Below are positions 6,319-12,779 of a stretch of 12,779 bases of DNA, in pieces (positions within the stretch are counted from its first letter, which is position 1; every line of letters starts with the position of its first letter). The notes below the pieces were generated by a model that was not told where the DNA came from, ran no database searches, and worked only from the letters and a program-made list of their open reading frames with translations. Both the position numbers and the translations under genes were made by a program. The stretch comes from CBFGTJ01 sp965651815. GTDB lineage: Bacteria; Actinomycetota; Acidimicrobiia; Acidimicrobiales; Microtrichaceae. Where the stretch lies: the NCBI GenBank assembly GCA_965651815.1, contig CBFGTJ010000086.1, positions 1-12,779 on the forward strand, given 5' to 3'.

Positions 6319-6353
6319 GGTCGAATTTGGCAACGGCCGGGCCAGATTCGACC
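6319..6353 (+). promoter_or_regulatory. Long stem-loop between mogA and ribD (operator or terminator)
   Basis: GGTCGAATTTGGC (6319-6331) pairs with GCCAGATTCGACC (6341-6353) over 13 positions, with a single T-G wobble and a 9-nt loop. It is less GC-rich than its surroundings. No T tract follows, so it is not a classical terminator. The right arm contains TTCGAC (6347-6352), 19 bases before the TACGCT element of ribD, in place of a -35 box. It could therefore be an operator over the riboflavin promoter, or the 3' end of the mogA mRNA. Confidence 0.55.
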
Positions 6354-6371
6354 AGCGCTCGGCCGGTTCGG

Positions 6372-6377
6372 TACGCT
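6372..6377 (+). promoter_or_regulatory. -10-like element TACGCT for the rib operon
   Basis: CGGTACGCT (6369-6377) ends nine bases before the ribD ATG at 6387. No Shine-Dalgarno is present, so the operon mRNA would be leaderless or nearly so. A weak -35 candidate, TTCGAC, lies 19 bases upstream within the hairpin arm. The remaining space is too small for an FMN riboswitch. Confidence 0.55.
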
Positions 6378-6386
6378 GGTCGGCGC

Positions 6387-7424
6387 ATGAGCCGTCCCAC
6401 CGAGACCGCCGCCGTCGACCGCGAGTGCATGACGCGGGCCATCGCGGCCGCCACGCAGGTGCGCTGCATCACCAGCCCCAACCCGTGGGTCGGTGCGGTG
6501 CTGCGCGCCGAGGACGGCACGATGTTCGAGGGTGCCACGCTCGAACCCGGGAAGTCGCACGCCGAGGTCGTCGCCCTCGACGCCGCCGGCGACGCCGCCC
6601 GCGGCGGCACGCTGTACGTGACCCTCGAGCCCTGCAGCCACCAGGGCCGCACCGGCCCGTGCGTCGACGCGATCATCGACGCCGGGGTGCGCCGCGTCGT
6701 GGTCGGAGTGGTCGACCCCGACGAGCGCGTCTCGGGCCGGGGCATCGAGCTGCTGCGCGAGGCGGGCATCGAGGTCGAGGTCGGCGTCCAGGAGGAGCAG
6801 GTCCGCAACCAGCTCGCGCCGTACCTCAAGCACCGGCGCACCGGACGCCCGTGGGTGGTGCTGAAGCTCGCCGCCACGCTCGACGGGGGCACCGCCGCCC
6901 CGAACGGCACCAGCAAGTGGATCACCTCGCCGCCCGCCCGCGCGGACGGGCACCGACTCCGCGCCGAGTCCGACGCGATCCTCATCGGGGCGGGCACCGT
7001 CCGCCGCGACGACCCGTCGCTCACCGTGCGGGACTACCGGCCGCCGGTCATGCCCTCCTCCGGGTCGGTCGACCCGATGCGGGTCGTCCTCGGCTCGGTC
7101 CCCGAGGGCGCCAAGGTCGAGCCGTGCCTGGAGATGCGCGGCGACCTCGGCAAGGTCCTCGACGAGCTCGGCGCCGAGGGCGTGGTCCAGCTGCTGGTCG
7201 AGGGCGGCGCCGGGGTGGCCGGCGAGTTCCACCGCAGCGGGCTCGTGGACCGCTACGTGGTGTACGTGGCACCGGCCGTGTTCGGCGGCTCCGACGCCAA
7301 CGGCCTGTTCGGGGGTGCGGGGGCGTGGGACATCTCCGAGCTGTGGCGCGGCCGGTTCACCTCCGTGGAGCGGATCGGTGAGGACCTCCGCATCGAGCTC
7401 GCACCGCTGACGGAGGAGGGCTGA
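6387..7424 (+). CDS. ribD: Bifunctional riboflavin deaminase/reductase RibD
   Basis: The 345-residue protein has two domains. The N-terminal deaminase (about 10-145) has the zinc motif HAE (58-60) with catalytic Glu60 and the ligands Cys83 and Cys92 in PCSHQGRTGPC. It converts diaminohydroxy-phosphoribosylamino-pyrimidine to the pyrimidinedione. The C-terminal NADPH-dependent reductase (about 155-345) has VVLKLAATLDGG (157-168), WITSPPARADGHRLRAESDAILIG (178-201, the substrate and NADPH region) and LLVEGGAGVAGEF (269-281). The reductase lacks some length between MRVVLGSVP (231-239) and the VEGG motif compared with E. coli RibD, but all visible motifs remain. The ATG at 6387 gives the normal N-terminus; in-frame upstream codons run into the hairpin. 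It is the first gene of ribD-ribE-ribBA-ribH, and its stop overlaps the ribE start by one base. Confidence 0.93.
   Translation: MSRPTETAAVDRECMTRAIAAATQVRCITSPNPWVGAVLRAEDGTMFEGATLEPGKSHAEVVALDAAGDAARGGTLYVTLEPCSHQGRTGPCVDAIIDAGVRRVVVGVVDPDERVSGRGIELLREAGIEVEVGVQEEQVRNQLAPYLKHRRTGRPWVVLKLAATLDGGTAAPNGTSKWITSPPARADGHRLRAESDAILIGAGTVRRDDPSLTVRDYRPPVMPSSGSVDPMRVVLGSVPEGAKVEPCLEMRGDLGKVLDELGAEGVVQLLVEGGAGVAGEFHRSGLVDRYVVYVAPAVFGGSDANGLFGGAGAWDISELWRGRFTSVERIGEDLRIELAPLTEEG
7412..7420 (+). promoter_or_regulatory. Shine-Dalgarno for ribE inside ribD
   Basis: GGAGGAGGG lies within the last codons of ribD, a few bases before the ribE ATG at 7424. Together with the one-base stop/start overlap it suggests translational coupling of ribE to ribD. 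Confidence 0.6.
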
Positions 7425-8029
7425 TGTTCACCGGCATCGTCGAGGAGCTGGGCTCGGTGGTCTCGCTCGAGGGCGGCCGGCTCCGCATCGCCGCCACCCG
7501 GGTCCTCGAGGACGTCGAGCTGGGCGCCTCGATCGCGGTGAACGGCTGCTGCCTCACGGTCGTCGCGCACGGCGAGGGCTGGTGGGAGGCCGACCTGAGC
7601 GACGAGACGTTCGCACGCACCGCGATGGGCGACCTCCGCGCGGGCTCGACGGTCAACCTCGAACGGCCCGTGCGCCTCTCGGACCGCCTCGGCGGCCACC
7701 TCGTGCAGGGGCACGTGGACGCCGTCGGCGAGGTCGTCGACCCGGTGCCCGACCTGCGCGTCCGGGTGCCCTCGCCGCTGCTGCGCTACATGGTCGAGAA
7801 GGGTTCCGTGACCGTCGACGGCGTGTCGCTCACGATCGTCGACGTGCTCGACGACGGCTTCACCGTCGCGGTCATCCCCCACACGGCGGAGGTCACCACC
7901 CTCGGCCGCCGTCAGCCGGGGGAGCGGGTCAACATCGAGGTGGACGTCATGGCGAAGTACGCCGAACGCCTGCTCGCGGGACACCTCGCGGGCACGGCGG
8001 GGCCAGGAGGTGCCGAGCATGGGGCGTGA
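7424..8029 (+). CDS. ribE: Riboflavin synthase, alpha subunit
   Basis: The 201-residue protein begins MFTGIVEELG, the conserved start of riboflavin synthase. It has two lumazine-binding barrel repeats: the first (about 1-85) with NGCCLTV (40-46), the second (about 86-185) with GGHLVQGHVD (90-99), GVSLTI (133-138) and IPHTAEVTTLG (151-161). The internal duplication is visible as paired GCCLTV and GVSLTI segments. The enzyme dismutates two molecules of 6,7-dimethyl-8-ribityllumazine, the RibH product, to riboflavin and the pyrimidinedione substrate of RibH. All expected motifs are present. The gene follows ribD with a TGATG overlap and its 3' end overlaps ribBA by 11 bases. This gene is called ribC in some naming schemes. 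Confidence 0.95.
   Translation: MFTGIVEELGSVVSLEGGRLRIAATRVLEDVELGASIAVNGCCLTVVAHGEGWWEADLSDETFARTAMGDLRAGSTVNLERPVRLSDRLGGHLVQGHVDAVGEVVDPVPDLRVRVPSPLLRYMVEKGSVTVDGVSLTIVDVLDDGFTVAVIPHTAEVTTLGRRQPGERVNIEVDVMAKYAERLLAGHLAGTAGPGGAEHGA
8005..8010 (+). promoter_or_regulatory. Shine-Dalgarno deciding the ribBA start
   Basis: AGGAGG lies eight bases before ATG 8019. The alternative in-frame GTG at 8010 overlaps the last base of this site, so ATG 8019 is the better start. Confidence 0.7.
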
Positions 8030-9272
8030 ACGTGAACCGCTCAGCGAGCAGGGGAGCGAGGACTCGGTCTTCGCGTCGATCGAGGACGCGGTGGCGGCGA
8101 TCGCCCGTGGCGAGATCGTCGTGGTCGTCGACGACGAGGACCGCGAGAACGAGGGCGACCTGATCATGGCGGCCGAGGCCGCCACGCCCGAGAAGATCGC
8201 GTTCTTCGTGCGGCACACCTCCGGGGTGATCTGCGCCCCGCTGACCGGTGACCGGCTCGACGAGCTCGACATCCCACTGATGGTCCGGGACAACACCGAG
8301 TCGCACCGCACGGCGTTCACGTACTCGGTGGACTACATCCACGGCACCTCGACGGGCATCTCCGCCGCGGACCGCGCCGCGACGATCCGGGCGCTGATCG
8401 ACCCCGCCACCCGCCCCGCCGACCTCGCCCGCCCGGGGCACATCTTCCCGCTGCGCTACGCGGAGGGCGGCGTCCTCAAGCGGGCCGGCCACACCGAGGC
8501 GGCGGTCGACCTGGCGCGCCTGGCCGGGCTGTACCCCGCCGGTGTCCTGTGCGAGATCGTGAACGACGACGGCACGATGGCCCGGGTGCCCGACCTGGTG
8601 GAGTTCTGCAAGGAGCACGGGCTCCTCATGGTCACGATCGCCCAGCTCATCCGGTACCGGCGCCAGAACGAGAAGCTGATCCGCCGGGTCGCCGAGGCGC
8701 GCATCCCCACTCCCTGGGGCGATTTCACCTCGTACGTCTACGAGTCGCTGCTCGACGGCGAGCAGCACGTCGCGATGGTGCGCGGCGCGGTGCAGGGCGA
8801 GAGCGACGTGCTGGTCCGCGTGCACTCGGAGTGCCTCACCGGCGACGTGTTCCACTCGCTGCGCTGCGACTGCGGCATCCAGCTCGACGCGGCGATGGCG
8901 GAGATCGACAAGGAGGGGATGGGCGTCCTCGTGTACCTGCGTGGCCACGAGGGCCGTGGCATCGGCCTCGGCCACAAGATCCGCGCCTACAGCCTCCAGG
9001 AGCAGGGCCACGACACGGTCGACGCGAACGTCGAGCTCGGCCTGCCGATCGACAGCCGCGAGTACGGCATCGGCGCCCAGATCCTCAACGACCTGGGCAT
9101 CACGACCATGCGCCTCATGACCAACAACCCCGCCAAGTACGGCGGCCTCGAGGGCTTCGGCCTGGAGATCACCGGGCGGGTGCCGCTCGAGTCCACGCCG
9201 AACCCCGAGAACATCGGCTACCTGCGCACCAAGCGCGAGCGCATGGGCCACCTGCTGGAGGGCCTGGACTGA
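8019..9272 (+). CDS. ribBA: Bifunctional DHBP synthase / GTP cyclohydrolase II
   Basis: The 417-residue fusion is counted from ATG 8019. The RibB domain (about 18-215) makes 3,4-dihydroxy-2-butanone 4-phosphate from ribulose 5-phosphate. It shows the acidic loop DDEDRENEGDLIM (38-50), HTSGVICAPL (66-75), HGTSTGISAADRA (108-120) and RAGHTEAAVDLARLAG (155-170). The RibA domain (about 225-417) opens the GTP ring. It has zinc ligands Cys272, Cys283 and Cys285 in CLTGDVFHSLRCDC, RGHEGRGIGLGHK (308-320), and NNPAKYGGLEGFGL (369-382). Both active sites look complete, unlike some RibBA proteins in which one half is dead. The two products feed RibH and RibD. The gene overlaps ribE by 11 bases, and its TGA shares one base with the ribH ATG. 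Confidence 0.95.
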   Translation: MGREREPLSEQGSEDSVFASIEDAVAAIARGEIVVVVDDEDRENEGDLIMAAEAATPEKIAFFVRHTSGVICAPLTGDRLDELDIPLMVRDNTESHRTAFTYSVDYIHGTSTGISAADRAATIRALIDPATRPADLARPGHIFPLRYAEGGVLKRAGHTEAAVDLARLAGLYPAGVLCEIVNDDGTMARVPDLVEFCKEHGLLMVTIAQLIRYRRQNEKLIRRVAEARIPTPWGDFTSYVYESLLDGEQHVAMVRGAVQGESDVLVRVHSECLTGDVFHSLRCDCGIQLDAAMAEIDKEGMGVLVYLRGHEGRGIGLGHKIRAYSLQEQGHDTVDANVELGLPIDSREYGIGAQILNDLGITTMRLMTNNPAKYGGLEGFGLEITGRVPLESTPNPENIGYLRTKRERMGHLLEGLD

Positions 9273-9778
9273 TGGGCGTCGACTTCCGCTCACCCGACGG
9301 CGACGGCGCGGAGCCCGCGCGCGGGGACGGCCGCCGCATCGGCATCGTCTGCGCACGCTGGAACGACGCGATCACCCGTCGCCTCCTGGCGGGTGCGACC
9401 GAGACCCTCGCCGAGCGGGGCGTGGCCGAGGACGACATCGACGTGGCGTGGGTGCCCGGCGCCTACGAGCTGCCGCTCGGGGCGAGCGCCATGGCCTCCA
9501 CCGGCCGCTACGACGCCATCGTGGCGCTCGGCTGCGTGATCCGTGGCGACACCGCGCACTTCGAGTACGTCGCCGGGCCGGCCGCGGACGGGATCCAGCG
9601 GGTCCAGCTCGACACGGGGGTGCCGGTCGCGTTCGGCGTGCTCACCGTCGAGAACCGCCGCCAGGCGCTGGTGCGCTCGGTCCGCGACGGCGACGTCGAG
9701 GGCGACAACAAGGGCGAGGAGGCGGCGGACACGGCGCTCGAGATGGTCGCCGTGCTCGAGGCCATCCGCGGCGGCTGA
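9272..9778 (+). CDS. ribH: 6,7-dimethyl-8-ribityllumazine synthase
   Basis: The 168-residue protein is a single lumazine synthase domain. Visible signatures are RRIGIVCARWNDAIT (21-35), VPGAYELPLG (61-70), ALGCVIRGDTAHFEYV (85-100) with the catalytic His96, and NKGEEAADTALEM (146-158). It condenses the RibD-pathway pyrimidinedione with the RibB product. The product goes to RibE, with which it may form a capsid-like complex in some bacteria. The first 20 residues are a charged extension rich in Gly, Asp and Arg ahead of the fold. The third position of the NDAIT loop differs from the usual RFNxxI (Trp instead of Phe), a substitution also seen in the family. It is the last gene of the rib operon; a hairpin covers its stop codon. 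Confidence 0.95.
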   Translation: MGVDFRSPDGDGAEPARGDGRRIGIVCARWNDAITRRLLAGATETLAERGVAEDDIDVAWVPGAYELPLGASAMASTGRYDAIVALGCVIRGDTAHFEYVAGPAADGIQRVQLDTGVPVAFGVLTVENRRQALVRSVRDGDVEGDNKGEEAADTALEMVAVLEAIRGG

Positions 9779-9790
9779 CGGCCGCCGCGG
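9766..9790 (+). terminator. GC-rich hairpin over the ribH stop codon
   Basis: CCGCGGCGGC (9766-9775) pairs perfectly with GCCGCCGCGG (9781-9790) across a 5-nt loop that carries the ribH TGA. The next base pairs end just before the stop of the convergent TrmH-family gene. There is no T tract on either strand, so it would be a non-canonical terminator or a 3'-end stabiliser serving both converging genes. A 12-bp palindrome, CCGCCGCGGCGG, overlaps it at 9782-9793. Confidence 0.45.
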
Positions 9791-9793
9791 CGG

Positions 9794-10636
9794 TCACGAC
9801 CAACCCCGGCGCGCCGCCGCGAAGGCGGCGACCACGGCCATCGCCGTCGCGACGTTGAGCGAGTCGACCTCGCCCGCCATCGGGATCCGGACGCGCGCGT
9901 CGCACGCGGCGAGGGTGGACTCGGGGAGCCCGGGGCCCTCGGCGCCGACGAGCAGGGCGACCGGGTCGTCGAGCAGCCCCTGTGCCGCCGCCTCGTCGAC
10001 CGGCACCGCGCACGGCGCGGGCGTGAGCGCGACGCTGCGCAGGCCGTGGTCGTGGAGCAGCCCGGGCAGGGCGCCCGGTGAGCCGCCGCGGGCGTAGGGC
10101 AGCCGCATCGTCCACCCGGCGGAGACCCGGATGCTGCGCCGGTACAGCGGGTCCGCCGCGGCGTCGTCGAGCAGCACCGCGTCGGCCCCCAGCGCTGCCG
10201 CGTTGCGGAACAGCGACCCGATGTTCTCGTGGTCGTTGACCCCGACGACCACGAGGACGCGACGGGCGCCGTCGAGCACCTCGCCGGCCGAGGGGATGGG
10301 AGAGCGGTCCGCCGCTGCTAGGTTACACCTGTGCAGGCGTAACCGCGTGCTGTCGGCGAGCTCTTCCCGGGCCGCGCCCAGGTGCGGGAAGGTGCCCTCC
10401 CCGGCGGCGACCCCGGCCGCGGCGAGCTCGTGCCCGACGGCCTCGGCCCGCGCGCCGGTCGACAGGACCGAGCGCACCCGGTGCGGGCTGCGCAGCAGCT
10501 GCCGCAGGGCGAGTGCGCCCTCGACCACGAAGATGCCCTCGGACCCCTCCACCGCCCGGCGCGCGGCGGCGTCGGTGAGGTGGCGGTAGTCGCGCAGGCG
10601 CGGGTCGTCGGCGTCGACGTGCTCTGCCACCGACAC
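9794..10636 (-). CDS. SpoU/TrmH-family RNA 2'-O-methyltransferase
   Basis: The 280-residue protein has an N-terminal substrate-binding domain (about 10-110: DPRLRDYRHL, FVVEGALALRQLL) and a C-terminal SPOUT domain (about 125-280). The SPOUT motifs are intact: motif 1 VNDHENIGSLFRNA (133-146) with the conserved Arg144, motif 2 LLVGAEGPGLP (228-238) and motif 3 SLNVATAMAVVAAF (259-272). The family methylates ribose 2'-OH in tRNA or rRNA using SAM bound in a trefoil knot. Which RNA is the target cannot be read here. Start GTG 10636 is chosen for length; GTG 10630 is possible. It lies 25 nt downstream of the GGDEF-EAL gene on the same strand and may be co-transcribed. An unusual palindrome sits within codons 98-106, where relatives usually have an HRG motif and this protein has HRC. 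Confidence 0.88.
   Translation of the reverse strand: MSVAEHVDADDPRLRDYRHLTDAAARRAVEGSEGIFVVEGALALRQLLRSPHRVRSVLSTGARAEAVGHELAAAGVAAGEGTFPHLGAAREELADSTRLRLHRCNLAAADRSPIPSAGEVLDGARRVLVVVGVNDHENIGSLFRNAAALGADAVLLDDAAADPLYRRSIRVSAGWTMRLPYARGGSPGALPGLLHDHGLRSVALTPAPCAVPVDEAAAQGLLDDPVALLVGAEGPGLPESTLAACDARVRIPMAGEVDSLNVATAMAVVAAFAAARRGWS
10321..10344. repeat. 24-nt near-perfect palindrome inside the TrmH-family gene
   Basis: GGTTACACCTGT and GCAGGCGTAACC form two 12-nt arms that pair everywhere except one position (GGTTAC and GTAACC outside, CCTG and CAGG inside). It lies within coding sequence, about 290 bases after the start, and is more AT-rich than its surroundings. It produces TTA, TGT and CTA codons, which are rare in this genome. 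It resembles a dimeric regulator site, but I cannot name a matching family. Confidence 0.6.
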
Positions 10637-10661
10637 AGTGTGGCGTCGGCGGCCCGGCAGG

Positions 10662-12779
10662 TCAGATGCGGGCGTGGCCGGTGGAACGGGTCCGCTCGTC
10701 GGCGAGCAGCTCCGTGAACGCCTCGGCCGGGACCGGCCGCGAGAACAGGTAGCCCTGCCCGTAGGCGCAGCCCAGGTCCTCGAGCAGGTTCGCCTGCAGC
10801 TCGCTCTCGATGCCCTCGGCGATCGTGCGCACCTCGAGCTGGCGGGCGAGCTCGATCACCGCGGTGATGATCCGGCGGTTCGTGTGGGTCTCGAGGGCGT
10901 CCACGAAGCTCTTGTCGATCTTCAGGACGTCGAACTCGAACTGCTGGATGTAGCCCAGCGAGGAGTACCCGGTGCCGAAGTCGTCGACCGCGAGCCGGGC
11001 GCCGAGGCGGCGGAGCTCCTCCATCGTGGCCCGGATGCGCTCGGTGTCGGTGATGAGGGTCGACTCGGTCACCTCGAGCACCAGGCGGTCCGCGGGCAGC
11101 CCGGTGCGCACCAGCGTGTCCTCGACCGTGTTGACGATGCCGGGGTCGTGCAGCTGCTGCACCGAGAGGTTGACCGACATCGTGAAGTCGGCGGCGGCGG
11201 GGAACGCCTCGCGCCAGGCGACCAGGTCGCGGCAGGCGCGGTCCAGGATCCACTCGCCGAGCGCGCCGATGAGCCCGGTCTCCTCCGCGAGCGGGATGAA
11301 CACGTTCGGCCCGAGCAGCCCGCGCTCGGGGTGCTGCCAGCGGATCAGCGCCTCGGCACCGACGATGCGGCGCGTCGCGATCTCGATGACCGGCTGGTAG
11401 TGGGCGACGAACTGCTCGAGGTCGACCGCGCGGGCGAGGTCGGCGCGCAGCTGGAGCCGGTCGAAGCTGTCGGTGTGCATGTGGGTCTCGAACACCACGA
11501 TCTGGCGCTTGCCCTGGGTCTTCGCCCGGTACATCGCGATGTCCGCGTTGCGCAGCATGATCTCGGCGCTGCTCGAGCGGTCGTGGTCGAAGACGATCCC
11601 CGCCGACGCGGTGATCGTGAGCTCCCTGCCGTCGACCACGTAGGGGTTCGCGATCGCGGTGAGGATCTGCTCCGCGAGGTCGGTGATGTGGGTCTCGCCG
11701 TGGCCCCGCTCGAGCACGACCACGAACTCGTCGCCGCCGAGCCGGGCGGCGATGTCGCCGAAGCCCAGCATGCCGGTGATGCGGCCGGCGACCGCGATGA
11801 GGAGCTCGTCGCCCGCGGCGTGGCCGAGGGAGTCGTTGATCTCCTTGAAGTCGTCGATGCCGATGAGGATCGCGGCGACCGTGGTGCTGCCGCTGTTGCG
11901 GTCCAGCATGCCGGTGAGGTCGTCGAGCACGTGCACCCGGTTCGCGAGCCCGGTGAGCTCGTCGTGGGTCGCCTGGTACCGCAGGCGCTGCTCCATGTTC
12001 TTGCGGTCCGTGATGTCGCGGGCGTTGAGCACGAACCCCTCGACGGCCGGCTCGCCGAGCAGGTCGGTGACCGTCGTCTCCACCGTGCGCCACTGGTCGC
12101 TCGCGTTGCGGAACGTGAACTCCACCAGCTCCTGCCCGCCCGCGGTGGTCGCGGTGTGCTCCAGCAGCGTCGGCCAGTCGATGTCGCTCTCGGGGAACAC
12201 CTCCGAGGCGTGGCGGCCCTGGACCTCGTCGGGCGCGGCGCCGAGCACGGTGGACACCGACGGGCTGGCGTAGCGCACCCGCTGGTCGCGGTCGAACACG
12301 ATCACGAGGTCGGTGGAGTGCTGGACGAGCGCCTTGAACCGGGCCTCGGACAGGGTGAGCCGCTCCTCGGCCCGCTTGCGGTCGGTGATCTCGCGTGCGT
12401 TCAGCACGATGCCGCCGATGTTCGGGTCGCTGGTCAGGTCGACGCCGACCATCTCGAACCAGCGGTAGCTCCCGTCGGTGTGGCGCAGGCGCACCACGCT
12501 GGTCTCGCTCAGCCCGTAACGGACGTCCTCGAGCATCCGGAGGGCGACCTCGCGGTCGTCCGGGTGGACGAGGTCGATCGCGGGCAGGCCGGTGAACTCG
12601 CTGGGGGAGTAGCCGAGGAGCCGCTGCACGACGGGGGAGACGTAGGAGATCGACCGGGAGGCGTCGAGGATCGCGACGATGTCGGAGGAGTTGTCGATCA
12701 GCGCCGCGAAGCGGTCCTCGCTGCGCTGGCGGACCTGCTGCTCGGTGTGCTCCACCGCACGGAGGGCGATCGCCGCCTC
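10662..12779 (-). CDS. PAS-PAS-GGDEF-EAL cyclic-di-GMP signalling protein (5' end off window)
   Basis: Numbered from the GTG at 12755, 697 residues are seen, and the frame stays open for eight more codons to the window edge, reading as helical linker. I therefore treat the gene as 5'-partial. PAS domains lie at about 12-126 and 134-252, each ending in a D-I/R-K type linker (NAREITDRKRAEERL, NARDITDRKNMEQRL). The GGDEF domain spans about 262-420 with GGDEF at 340-344. The EAL domain spans about 430-685 with EAL (468-470), Asn529, the TE of LEVTES (560-565), DDFGTGYSS (591-599), KIDKSF (612-617), AEGIE (646-650) and Gln667, all consistent with an active c-di-GMP phosphodiesterase. The GGDEF domain departs from consensus: the first Asp of the DxD metal site is Gly299 and the I-site Arg is Gly331. 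No transmembrane segment is visible in the window. The signal sensed is unknown. Confidence 0.9.
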   Translation of the reverse strand, partial: EAAIALRAVEHTEQQVRQRSEDRFAALIDNSSDIVAILDASRSISYVSPVVQRLLGYSPSEFTGLPAIDLVHPDDREVALRMLEDVRYGLSETSVVRLRHTDGSYRWFEMVGVDLTSDPNIGGIVLNAREITDRKRAEERLTLSEARFKALVQHSTDLVIVFDRDQRVRYASPSVSTVLGAAPDEVQGRHASEVFPESDIDWPTLLEHTATTAGGQELVEFTFRNASDQWRTVETTVTDLLGEPAVEGFVLNARDITDRKNMEQRLRYQATHDELTGLANRVHVLDDLTGMLDRNSGSTTVAAILIGIDDFKEINDSLGHAAGDELLIAVAGRITGMLGFGDIAARLGGDEFVVVLERGHGETHITDLAEQILTAIANPYVVDGRELTITASAGIVFDHDRSSSAEIMLRNADIAMYRAKTQGKRQIVVFETHMHTDSFDRLQLRADLARAVDLEQFVAHYQPVIEIATRRIVGAEALIRWQHPERGLLGPNVFIPLAEETGLIGALGEWILDRACRDLVAWREAFPAAADFTMSVNLSVQQLHDPGIVNTVEDTLVRTGLPADRLVLEVTESTLITDTERIRATMEELRRLGARLAVDDFGTGYSSLGYIQQFEFDVLKIDKSFVDALETHTNRRIITAVIELARQLEVRTIAEGIESELQANLLEDLGCAYGQGYLFSRPVPAEAFTELLADERTRSTGHARI

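Noticed and set aside
4271..7024. A 917-codon open frame on the minus strand across fmt, rsmB, mogA and ribD
   Set aside because: It is antisense to four clearly recognisable genes and its translation shows no domain motif. Long antisense frames are expected in DNA of this GC content.
10318..12093. A 591-codon minus-strand frame overlapping the GGDEF-EAL and TrmH-family genes
   Set aside because: Same strand but a different frame from two motif-rich genes; its translation is Arg/His/Ala-rich and unrecognisable. Only the last part coincides with the TrmH-family gene and could suggest a frameshift, but both real frames are intact.
1..12779. Search for a new defence, mobile or biosynthetic system, CRISPR, tRNA or IS
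   Set aside because: All genes but one belong to familiar core families, with uniform composition and no repeats arrays, integrase or transposase. The claim of a new multi-gene system is not supported.

Overview
This window is a very GC-rich, densely packed piece of bacterial chromosome, almost certainly from the Actinomycetota. My best guess within that phylum is Acidimicrobiia or a relative. The grounds are the extreme GC content at third codon positions, a helicase-less type of PriA, an 'Imm-5-like' protein of actinobacterial type, and a gene order close to the metK-priA-fmt-fmu-rpe-ribG-ribC-ribA2-ribH neighbourhood of Mycobacterium tuberculosis. The class-level assignment is inference. 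I see no IS element, prophage, tRNA, rRNA or CRISPR array, so this is core chromosome rather than an accessory island.

Layout, left to right. Positions 1-108 hold the last codons of metK, followed by priA. Next come a small gene for an Imm-5-like helical protein (1925-2446) and, convergent with it, a minus-strand RsmC-like methyltransferase (2483-3121). That gene is divergent from a plus-strand run of def, fmt and rsmB (3146-5740), a translation initiation and 16S modification cluster. A molybdopterin-type gene, mogA, follows with its own promoter-like element and a strong Shine-Dalgarno. The compact riboflavin operon ribD-ribE-ribBA-ribH (6387-9778) comes after an 88-nt gap containing a long stem-loop. 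It has 1- to 11-nt gene overlaps and ends in a GC-rich hairpin over the ribH stop. On the minus strand at the right are a SpoU/TrmH-family RNA methyltransferase (9794-10636) and, upstream of it, a PAS-PAS-GGDEF-EAL signalling protein that runs off the right edge.

How the genes work together. Def and Fmt deformylate nascent proteins and formylate the initiator tRNA. MetK makes the SAM used by the three methyltransferases in the window. RibD, RibE, RibBA and RibH cover the route from GTP and ribulose 5-phosphate to riboflavin, except for the phosphatase step. No FMN riboswitch is present upstream of ribD.

The most notable points are these. RsmB has lost motif IV, including the PC cysteine, and a block before the catalytic domain, both in frame. 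A CGGTAC(G/C)(A/C)T element recurs before gene starts, three times with exactly seven or nine bases to the start codon, suggesting leaderless transcription. A shared palindromic core lies between def and its divergent neighbour. A 13-bp hairpin sits before ribD. A near-perfect 24-nt palindrome with rare codons lies inside the TrmH-family gene. The GGDEF domain lacks a metal-binding aspartate. I did not find a convincing new multi-gene system.
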